10,181 bases of DNA from Acidimicrobiales bacterium (GTDB lineage Bacteria; Actinomycetota; Acidimicrobiia; Acidimicrobiales; RAAP-2). The stretch lies in NCBI GenBank assembly GCA_017883125.1, contig JADGOD010000072.1, positions 1 through 10,181 on the forward strand, given 5' to 3'. The notes under the pieces were generated by a model. It did not search any database. It had not been told where the DNA came from and saw only the letters and a list, made by a program, of their open reading frames with translations. Shown here one piece after another: positions 1-5,436 of the stretch. A program made the translations under genes and the position numbers. Numbering within the stretch: the first letter of the stretch is position 1; every line of letters starts with the position of its first letter.

Positions 1-443
1 CGCCGGCCGTTCCATTCACCGCCGTGATCGCTGGCGTGATCGAGACCGATCCTCACGACACGGTTGATCGCCGCCTCGGCGTCCTCTCGGCCGAGATCGA
101 TCAGCTGCTCGATGAGATGACGCCCGATGCGGTCGCCGTCGAGCGGATCTTCTTCCAGACCAACATCAAGACCGCCATCTCGGTGGCGCAGGCGTCAGGG
201 GTGATCTTGGCGGCGACCGCTCGCCGGGGGATCACCGTGGGCCAGTACACGCCCAACGAGGTCAAGCAGGCCGTCGTCGGTCATGGGGCGGCGACCAAGT
301 CCCAGGTCCAAGAGATGGTCGCCCGGCTGTGCGGCCTCGCCCAGACGCCCAAGCCGGCCGATGTCGCCGACGCCCTGGCGCTGGCGGCCTGCCATCTCAG
401 TTCGGAGCGCTTCCACCGCGCGGTGGCGGCGGCACAGCGATGA
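1..443 (+). CDS. ruvC: Crossover junction endodeoxyribonuclease RuvC (5' partial)
   Basis: RuvC is the dimeric, metal-dependent nuclease that cuts Holliday junctions delivered by RuvAB. The reading frame is already open at position 3 and the protein lines up with RuvC from about residue 23 of the E. coli enzyme, so the true start and the first catalytic aspartate (in the IDPG motif) lie left of the window. An in-frame GTG at 24 is not the start. The second catalytic acid is the Glu in VAVERIFFQTN (codon 141-143). The last two are the Asp pair in PADVADALALA (codons 360-362 and 369-371). The conserved VKQAVVGHGAATKSQVQ segment is also present. The stop TGA (441-443) overlaps the ruvA ATG, suggesting translational coupling. 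The identification is secure. Only the N-terminus is unseen. Confidence 0.96.
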   Translation, partial: PAVPFTAVIAGVIETDPHDTVDRRLGVLSAEIDQLLDEMTPDAVAVERIFFQTNIKTAISVAQASGVILAATARRGITVGQYTPNEVKQAVVGHGAATKSQVQEMVARLCGLAQTPKPADVADALALAACHLSSERFHRAVAAAQR

Positions 444-1036
444 TCGGCTCGCTGCGAGGCAGCGTCATCCACGACGCGGAGACCGAGGTCATCGTCGAGG
501 CCGCAGGGGTTGGGTACCGCGTGGTCGTCACTCCGTCGACGCGGCTCTCGCTCCTGGCCGAGTCGGGCGAGATCACCCTCTGGATCCACACCCAGCTGCG
601 CCAGGACGCTCTCGTGCTGTTTGGTTTCGCCACGATGGTCGAGCGTGAGGTCTTCGAGATCCTGCTGACCACGCCCGGGGTCGGCCCCTCGCTGGCCCTG
701 GCGATCCTCGGCACCCTCGGGGCCTCCGGCGTGGTCGCCGCGGTGACCGGGGACGACCCCGCCTCGTTCGAGTCGGTCTCCGGGGTGGGGAAGAAGACCG
801 CCGCCCGACTCGTCCTCGAGCTCGGGGGGCGCCTTGCGGCCTTCGAGGGCTTCGTGGGCAGCCAAGGGCGCTCCGCGGCACAGACCGAGGCCGAGGAGCG
901 CTCAGAGATCAGTGCGGCGCTCTCGCAGCTGGGCTACTCGACCGAAGAGGTCCGCCGAGGGGTCGCCATCCTCGATGGCTCCGAGCCGATCGAGACGGCG
1001 CTCCGTCTGGCGCTCAGGGAGCTGAGCCACCGATGA
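440..1036 (+). CDS. ruvA: Holliday junction branch-migration protein RuvA
   Basis: RuvA binds the four-way junction as a tetramer and loads the RuvB motor. The 198-residue protein has the usual family length. It starts MIGSLRGSVI, the canonical RuvA N-terminus of the OB-fold domain (about 1-64). Two helix-hairpin-helix motifs follow, TPGVGPSLALAIL (78-90) and VSGVGKKTAARLVLEL (113-128). A charged flexible linker covers about 137-155, and the small RuvB-binding domain III is ALSQLGYSTEEVRRGVAIL (160-178). The frame is open upstream to about 329, but the ATG at 440 gives the family N-terminus and overlaps the ruvC stop by 4 nt (ATGA), so it is preferred. No strong SD precedes it (only a GGTGGCGGCGG stretch), consistent with coupling to ruvC. 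The stop overlaps ruvB by 4 nt. Confidence 0.97.
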   Translation: MIGSLRGSVIHDAETEVIVEAAGVGYRVVVTPSTRLSLLAESGEITLWIHTQLRQDALVLFGFATMVEREVFEILLTTPGVGPSLALAILGTLGASGVVAAVTGDDPASFESVSGVGKKTAARLVLELGGRLAAFEGFVGSQGRSAAQTEAEERSEISAALSQLGYSTEEVRRGVAILDGSEPIETALRLALRELSHR

Positions 1037-2094
1037 CACCGAGGCGCGACGTGATCGGCAAGGAGGACTCGCTGAGCGGTGCCGAGGCCGCCGTGGTCTC
1101 CCCGCTCCCCACCCCTGACGAGGAGCGCGACGACGCCTCGCTCCGCCCTCGCTCGCTCACCGAGTTCGTCGGCCAGCCCGATCTCCTCGAGCACCTGGCC
1201 ATCGTGCTCGAGGCGGCCAAGCAGCGTCGACAGGCGGTCGACCACCTCCTCTTCGCCGGACCCCCGGGGCTGGGGAAGACCTCTCTGGCCGGGATCGTGG
1301 CGTCCGAGCTCGGGGTGGGGCTCCGGATCACCTCGGGGCCGGTGTTGGCCCGTCCGGGCGACCTGGCCGCCCTGCTGACGGACTTGAACGAGGGCGACGT
1401 GCTGTTCATCGACGAGATCCATCGGCTCTCGCGCACGGTCGAAGAGGTCCTGTATCCGGCCATGGAAGACGGCAAGCTCGACATCGTCATCGGCAAGGGC
1501 CCAGGGGCTCGTGCGATCCGGCTCGATCTCCCACGGTTCACGCTGGTGGGCGCCACCACCAGGATCGGCCTGGTGGCCAGCCCGCTGCGCGACCGGTTCG
1601 GCTTCGTCGGCCGCCTCGAGCTCTACGACCCCTCCGAGCTGCGATCGATCGTGGAGCGGTCGGCCACGCTGCTCGGGGTCGAGATCGACGAGGACGGGGC
1701 GCGCCGGATCGCCGAGCGGTCCCGGGGGACGCCGCGGATCGCTAACCGCCTCCTGCGTCGCGTCCGGGACTTCGTCCAGGTCCGAGGCGACGGGGTGATC
1801 ACGGCCGAGGCGGCCAGCGAGGGGCTCGCCCTCTTCGGCGTCGATGAGCTGGGCCTCGACAAGGTTGACCGGACGATCCTCGAGGTCCTCTGCGTGCGCT
1901 TCGGAGGCCACCCCGTGGGGCTGTCGACCTTGGCTCAGGCGATCGGCGAGGAGCCCGGGACGATCGAGGACGCCTACGAGCCCTTCCTGGTCCAGCGCGG
2001 GATGGTGACGCGCACCCCACGGGGTCGAAAGGCGACCGAGGCCGCGTACGCCCATCTGGGCCTCGCAGCGCGGCTGCTGGACCCCGACCGCTGA
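1033..2094 (+). CDS. ruvB: Holliday junction branch-migration ATPase RuvB
   Basis: RuvB is the hexameric AAA+ motor that pulls DNA through the RuvA-junction complex. It is 353 aa, within the family range. After a variable, acidic N-terminal tail of about 37 residues comes the family start LRPRSLTEFVGQ. Walker A is GPPGLGKT (76-83), Walker B LFIDEIH (124-130), and sensor 1 GATTR (173-177). The arginine-finger segment is SPLRDRFG (183-190) and sensor 2 is RGTPRIANRL (231-240). The C-terminal winged helix includes EEPGTIEDAYEPFLVQRG (306-323). The ATG at 1033 overlaps the ruvA stop, and an AGGGAG SD lies at 1016-1021, with an 11-nt spacing that is slightly long. It is the last gene of the ruv block; a hairpin follows 12 nt after the stop. 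All catalytic motifs are intact. Confidence 0.98.
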   Translation: MTPRRDVIGKEDSLSGAEAAVVSPLPTPDEERDDASLRPRSLTEFVGQPDLLEHLAIVLEAAKQRRQAVDHLLFAGPPGLGKTSLAGIVASELGVGLRITSGPVLARPGDLAALLTDLNEGDVLFIDEIHRLSRTVEEVLYPAMEDGKLDIVIGKGPGARAIRLDLPRFTLVGATTRIGLVASPLRDRFGFVGRLELYDPSELRSIVERSATLLGVEIDEDGARRIAERSRGTPRIANRLLRRVRDFVQVRGDGVITAEAASEGLALFGVDELGLDKVDRTILEVLCVRFGGHPVGLSTLAQAIGEEPGTIEDAYEPFLVQRGMVTRTPRGRKATEAAYAHLGLAARLLDPDR

Positions 2095-2106
2095 CCCACG
2101 CTCCGA

Positions 2107-2124
2107 CCGAGCGGTATCGCTCGG
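2107..2124 (+). terminator. GC-rich hairpin after ruvB, possible weak terminator
   Basis: CCGAGCG (2107-2113) pairs perfectly with CGCTCGG (2118-2124) around the 4-nt loop GTAT, starting 12 nt after the ruvB stop. No T-tract follows, so it is not a classical intrinsic terminator. It could slow polymerase, protect the 3' end of the ruv message, or be incidental. The stem is seen in the sequence; its role is inferred. Confidence 0.4.
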
Positions 2125-2125
2125 C

Positions 2126-2131
2126 TAGGGT
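2126..2131 (+). promoter_or_regulatory. Possible -10 element (TAGGGT) for yajC-secD-secF
   Basis: TAGGGT fits the TANNNT -10 pattern common in GC-rich actinobacteria and lies in the 81-bp gap between ruvB and yajC. It would place the transcript start near 2138, giving a leader of about 38 nt that includes the yajC SD. No convincing -35 box is visible at the expected distance (about 2103-2108, CCGACC). It is a weak call resting on position and a degenerate motif. Confidence 0.28.
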
Positions 2132-2161
2132 CAGAGCGCTAATCCGCTGTTAGAACCCACC

Positions 2162-2166
2162 TGGAG
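2162..2166 (+). promoter_or_regulatory. Ribosome binding site of yajC
   Basis: TGGAG ends 9 nt before the ATG at 2176. This supports that ATG as the start, and shows that yajC is initiated independently rather than by coupling to ruvB, whose stop is 81 nt upstream. Confidence 0.6.
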
Positions 2167-2175
2167 CCCACCTTC

Positions 2176-2595
2176 ATGCTCATCGCCACTCTGCTTGCCG
2201 CCCAGACCAAGTCCTCGGGGACCAACTTGCTGCTCCCGATCCTCCTGGTGGTCTTTGCTGGTGTCTACTTCCTCGTGCTCCGTCCCCGGCAGAAGGCCCA
2301 GCAGAAGGCCCGCCAGCAGACCAGCAAGGTCGAGGTGGGCGATGAGGTCGTCACCATCGGTGGGGTGCGCGGCGTGGTGGTGGCCGTCGATGACGAGCAC
2401 GTCACGATCGCGACCGGCCAGCTTCCCGGCGACGAGGGATCTGCGGGCTCGATGACGCACATCACCTTCGTCCGCAAGGCCATTGGCCAGAAGATCACCC
2501 CTCCCGTCGTTCCCGACACCGCGCCCGAGGCTGGCGGACCGGGCAGCGACGGAGAGGCGACGCCGACTGACGAAGAAGGCGACGGCGCCCCGTGA
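2176..2595 (+). CDS. yajC: Sec translocon accessory protein YajC
   Basis: YajC is a small single-span membrane protein that copurifies with SecD-SecF and the SecYEG translocon. It is 139 aa. A hydrophobic segment (about 18-35) is followed at once by the basic stretch RPRQKAQQKARQQ (36-48), the usual YajC arrangement with the bulk in the cytoplasm. The conserved core VGDEVVTIGGVRGVVVAVDD (54-73) and the closing THITFVRKAI (94-103) are typical of actinobacterial YajC. The last 35 or so residues are a disordered acidic Pro/Gly/Asp/Glu tail, which makes it longer than the roughly 110-aa E. coli protein. It is the first gene of the secDF block, with its own SD. Its TGA overlaps the secD GTG (GTGA, 2592-2595). 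Confidence 0.94.
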   Translation: MLIATLLAAQTKSSGTNLLLPILLVVFAGVYFLVLRPRQKAQQKARQQTSKVEVGDEVVTIGGVRGVVVAVDDEHVTIATGQLPGDEGSAGSMTHITFVRKAIGQKITPPVVPDTAPEAGGPGSDGEATPTDEEGDGAP

Positions 2596-4169
2596 GCAAG
2601 AGCGCTGCCCGCACGCCGCGGCAGAACCGTCGGGGACTCTGGACCAGCCTGCTGCTGGTCGTCGTCATCTCCTTCGGGTCCCTCGGCATCACGCTGGCAG
2701 CGGGATGGTCTCCGAAGCTGGGTCTCGACCTCGCCGGAGGCCTCTCGATCGTCTACCACCCCCAGGGGCACCCCTCGAAGGCCGATCTGAACGAGACCGT
2801 CTCGATCCTCGACGCCCGTGTGAACTCCTTCGGCGTCTCGGGAGCCCAGGTGACCACCCAGGGGACCGACATCGTGGTCTCGATGCCCGGGGTCAAGAAC
2901 GCCCGAGCGATCGCTGCGTATCTCGGCCAGACCGCCCAGCTGCTCTTCCGTCCCGTCCTCTGCTACGCGCCGAGGTTCGTCGGGTCGTCGTCCAAGCTGG
3001 CGACCCCTGCGGGGACGCCGCTGCCCTCGAACTGCTCGGCGCAGTACCAGCTGACACAGGCGAACCTGAACGTCCAAGCCAACTCGTCGAACGCCAACGG
3101 CTACACGGCGAACAACATCGGCCCGCAACCTGAGCTGGCTGCCTACCGCTCCACAGCGCCGAGGGACGACGCCCCGAGAGCAACCGTCCTGCTGCCGGGG
3201 CTCGGCAGCAGGGGATCAGACCGCTACCTCCTCGGGCCCTCGCAGCTGACCGGCCATGCCGTCAAGTCCGCCCAGGCCACCCAGGACCAGACGGGCCAGT
3301 GGGTGGTGAGCTACGGGCTGACCGGCACCGGCTCGGCGGCCTGGGACGCCGTCGCCCAGAGGAACTTCCACCAGGTCGTGGCCATCGACCTCGACGGGGT
3401 GGTCCAGTCCGCCCCGCTGATCCAGCCCCAGTCGGTTACCTTCTCCTCGTTCGGGGGCCAGGGCCAGATCAGCGGGAGTCTCTCCCAGGCTCAGGCCCAG
3501 ACGCTGGCTCGCGCCCTCCAGTTCGGTGCTCTGCCCGTCCGTCTGGTGCCGCTGACGACCCAGACGGTCTCGCCCACCCTCGGTCACTCCTCGCTGATCG
3601 CCGGCCTCGGAGCGGGTCTTGCCGGTCTGATCCTCGTCCTGATCTACACGATCCTCTACTACCGGGCTCTGGGCCTGGTGGTGGTCTCCGGACTGGCGAT
3701 CACCGCCGCGCTGCTCTGGGCCATCGTCTCGGCTCTCGGCCACACCACGCTGGCTCCGGCCTTCGGCCTGGCCGGAGTGACGGGTCTGATCGTCTCGATC
3801 GGCATCACGGTGGACTCCTACATCGTCTACTTCGAGCGATTGAAGGACGAGACCAGATCGGGCCGCAGCGTGCGCACGAGCGTCGGCCGGGGGTTCCAGT
3901 CCGCATGGAAGACGGTCCTGGCTGCCGACTTCGTCTCGCTGCTCGCCGCGGGGGTCCTCTACATGATCGCCATCGGCGCAGTCCGTGGCTTCGCCTTCTT
4001 CCTCGGGCTGTCGACGATCCTCGACATCGTCATCACCTACTTCTTCACCCGTCCCACCGTCATTCTCCTCGGACGCTCCGACCGCCTCACCGGCGCGAAG
4101 CGCTTCGGGGTGGCGCGCGGGCTGGCCGCTCCTGACCAGGAGCACCACGAGGAGCTGGAGCCGGTATGA
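2592..4169 (+). CDS. secD: Protein translocase subunit SecD
   Basis: SecD, with SecF, uses the proton gradient to pull preproteins out of SecYEG on the outer side of the membrane. At 525 aa it is shorter than E. coli SecD (about 615), as in other actinobacteria. Membrane segment 1 is about 17-38, followed by the family motif LGLDLAGGLSIV (43-54). A large extracytoplasmic P1 region (about 55-330) follows, then five more membrane segments (about 335-356, 358-380, 387-406, 440-462, 463-487). The motif IGITVDSYIVYFERLKDE (403-420) carries Asp408, matching E. coli Asp519, implicated in proton movement. Residues 122-192 are a Ser/Asn/Pro-rich stretch with Cys124 and Cys148. The GTG start overlaps the yajC stop by 4 nt. 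The nearest SD-like AAGG (2576-2579) is 12 nt away, so coupling is likely. Confidence 0.97.
   Translation: MSKSAARTPRQNRRGLWTSLLLVVVISFGSLGITLAAGWSPKLGLDLAGGLSIVYHPQGHPSKADLNETVSILDARVNSFGVSGAQVTTQGTDIVVSMPGVKNARAIAAYLGQTAQLLFRPVLCYAPRFVGSSSKLATPAGTPLPSNCSAQYQLTQANLNVQANSSNANGYTANNIGPQPELAAYRSTAPRDDAPRATVLLPGLGSRGSDRYLLGPSQLTGHAVKSAQATQDQTGQWVVSYGLTGTGSAAWDAVAQRNFHQVVAIDLDGVVQSAPLIQPQSVTFSSFGGQGQISGSLSQAQAQTLARALQFGALPVRLVPLTTQTVSPTLGHSSLIAGLGAGLAGLILVLIYTILYYRALGLVVVSGLAITAALLWAIVSALGHTTLAPAFGLAGVTGLIVSIGITVDSYIVYFERLKDETRSGRSVRTSVGRGFQSAWKTVLAADFVSLLAAGVLYMIAIGAVRGFAFFLGLSTILDIVITYFFTRPTVILLGRSDRLTGAKRFGVARGLAAPDQEHHEELEPV
3188..3212 (+). other. Perfect 10-bp inverted repeat (hairpin) inside secD
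   Basis: CCTGCTGCCG (3188-3197) and CGGCAGCAGG (3203-3212) are exact reverse complements separated by GGGCT. The stem is almost all G-C and lies in codons for about residues 199-207 of SecD, in a weakly conserved part of P1. It has no T-tract. The structure is certain from sequence; any function is unknown. Confidence 0.5.
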
Positions 4170-5377
4170 GCGACGTCACGAGCCCGGTCGAGACCGAGCC
4201 CTTCCCGGAGGACCATGAGCGCCGGGTCGGTGCGTTCCGCCGCCTCTACCGGGGCGAGACGCAGTTCGACTTCGTGGGCCGGCGACGCTGGTGGTTCGGG
4301 ATCTCGGGCGTCATCATCGCCGTCGGGATCGTGGCGATCTCGATCAACGGGCTGAACCTCGGCATCGACTTCAAGGGAGGATCCTCCTGGGAGGTCGCCG
4401 CGTCGGGCGTGAGCGTCTCGGAGGCCACCAGCGCCGTCGAGGCCGTGGGGCTCCAGCAGCCGGTGGTCCAGGTCCTCGGGGGACGCACCATCGAGGTCCA
4501 GGCCGACCTCAACAACCTCCCGGCGGACCAGAAGGCCGCGATGAGCGCCAAGGTGATCGCCGTGCTGGCCAAGCTCGGGCACACAACGCCGAACCAGGTC
4601 TCCTCGAGCGATGTCGGCCCGACCTGGGGTGGAGAGGTCACCAGCCGCGCGCTCTGGGCGCTAGCGGTATTCTTCGCCGCCGTCATCATCTACATCAGCT
4701 TCCGGTTCGAGCCGAAGATGGCGCTCGCCGCCGTCCTGGCCATGATCCACGACCTGCTGATCACGGTCGGCATCTACGCCATCGCTGGGTTCCAGGTCAC
4801 CCCTGACACGGTGGTGGCCATCCTGACGATCCTCGGGTACTCGCTCTACGACACGGTGGTGGTCTTCGACCGCGTCCGTGACAACACCCGCTCGGTGGCC
4901 GCCACGGGACGCATGACCTACTCCGAGATGGTCAACCTCTCGATGAACCAGACCCTGGCGCGCTCGGTCAACACCTCGCTGGTCGCCATCCTTCCCGTCC
5001 TGGCCGTCCTGGTGGTCGGCGCCGAGATCCTCGGGGCGACCACGCTGCTGAACTACGGGCTGGCCCTCTTCGTCGGGCTGCTCTCCGGTGCGTACTCGTC
5101 GATCTTCATCGCCTCCCCGATCCTGGCGATGCTCAAGGAGCGCGAGCACCGATGGGCCTCGATCCGCCAGCGCCTCGACGCGAGGGGTCCGCGCTCGGAG
5201 CCCGTCATCACCCCGGCGATGGCCGCTCGCGAGTCGTCAACCGGTGCCTCCAAAGCTCACGTGGGGACCGCCAGCGGGGTCATCCGCCCCGGATCCGCGG
5301 CCGCCAGGGTGGCGGCAGGTGCGCCGACGACCGGTTCAGCACCCAGGCCGCGCAAGAACAAGAAGAGGCGTCGCTGA
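4166..5377 (+). CDS. secF: Protein translocase subunit SecF
   Basis: SecF is the partner of SecD in the proton-driven export complex. It is 403 aa. A cytoplasmic N-terminus of about 42 residues precedes membrane segment 1 (about 43-62), which runs into the family motif LGIDFKGGSSWEV (65-77). A small extracytoplasmic P4-type domain (about 78-160) is followed by five membrane segments (about 162-180, 186-206, 213-236, 268-287, 295-320). The motif GYSLYDTVVVFDRVRDN (224-240) contains Asp229, equivalent to E. coli Asp213. The tail (about 335-403) is Ala/Ser/Gly/Pro-rich and ends in the very basic PRKNKKRRR. The ATG overlaps the secD stop (ATGA), with a good SD TGGAG at 4156-4160, 5 nt away. The next gene is rel; no apt gene intervenes, unlike in many actinobacteria. 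Confidence 0.97.
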   Translation: MSDVTSPVETEPFPEDHERRVGAFRRLYRGETQFDFVGRRRWWFGISGVIIAVGIVAISINGLNLGIDFKGGSSWEVAASGVSVSEATSAVEAVGLQQPVVQVLGGRTIEVQADLNNLPADQKAAMSAKVIAVLAKLGHTTPNQVSSSDVGPTWGGEVTSRALWALAVFFAAVIIYISFRFEPKMALAAVLAMIHDLLITVGIYAIAGFQVTPDTVVAILTILGYSLYDTVVVFDRVRDNTRSVAATGRMTYSEMVNLSMNQTLARSVNTSLVAILPVLAVLVVGAEILGATTLLNYGLALFVGLLSGAYSSIFIASPILAMLKEREHRWASIRQRLDARGPRSEPVITPAMAARESSTGASKAHVGTASGVIRPGSAAARVAAGAPTTGSAPRPRKNKKRRR

Positions 5378-5378
5378 G

Positions 5379-5396
5379 CTCTCGTCGCCTCGAGAG
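5379..5396 (+). terminator. Hairpin just after secF, possible weak terminator
   Basis: CTCTCG (5379-5384) pairs with CGAGAG (5391-5396) across the loop TCGCCT, beginning 2 nt after the secF stop. It has six base pairs and no T-tract, so termination would be weak at best. Its position between two functionally different blocks, just before a promoter-like hexamer, makes a boundary role plausible but unproven. Confidence 0.3.
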
Positions 5397-5411
5397 GCTG
5401 GCCGATGCACG

Positions 5412-5434
5412 CTTGAGTGCCAGGTAGCCTCAAG
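5412..5434. repeat. Short inverted repeat bracketing the rel -10 hexamer
   Basis: CTTGAG (5412-5417) and CTCAAG (5429-5434) are exact reverse complements, 11 nt apart, and flank or overlap the TAGCCT hexamer just before rel. It could be an operator half-site pair or chance; six-base arms are short. No regulator is suggested by the window itself. Confidence 0.3.
5425..5430 (+). promoter_or_regulatory. Possible -10 element of rel giving a leaderless mRNA
   Basis: TAGCCT matches the TANNNT -10 pattern. Six bases (CAAGAG) separate it from the ATG at 5437, so with the usual 6-7 nt spacing the first transcribed base would be the A of the start codon. Leaderless mRNAs with exactly this geometry are common in actinobacteria. 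No SD at a normal distance is visible, which agrees. No clear -35 box is seen around 5402-5408. Confidence 0.42.
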
Positions 5435-5436
5435 AG

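Noticed and set aside
24..26. GTG at 24 as the start of ruvC
   Set aside because: The frame stays open and RuvC-like upstream to position 3, and the catalytic N-terminal Asp would be missing; the real start is off-window.
329..439. Upstream extension of ruvA to 329
   Set aside because: The added residues are Arg/Pro-rich out-of-frame ruvC sequence; MIGSLRG at 440 is the family N-terminus.
934..2055. Long open frame (373 codons) on the - strand across ruvA-ruvB
   Set aside because: It mirrors the codon structure of ruvB, a common effect in GC-rich coding DNA. The product is Arg/Gly/Asp/Glu-rich with no recognisable domain, and both genes beneath it are certain.
3216..4148. Long open frame (310 codons) on the - strand within secD
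   Set aside because: It is a hydrophilic Gln/Asp/Gly/Arg-rich shadow of SecD membrane segments, with no domain and no independent spacing.
4376..4387. 12-bp palindrome GGAGGATCCTCC with an SD-like core in secF
   Set aside because: It is the coding of the conserved Gly-Gly-Ser-Ser after FK; no start codon with a plausible frame follows, so internal initiation is unlikely.
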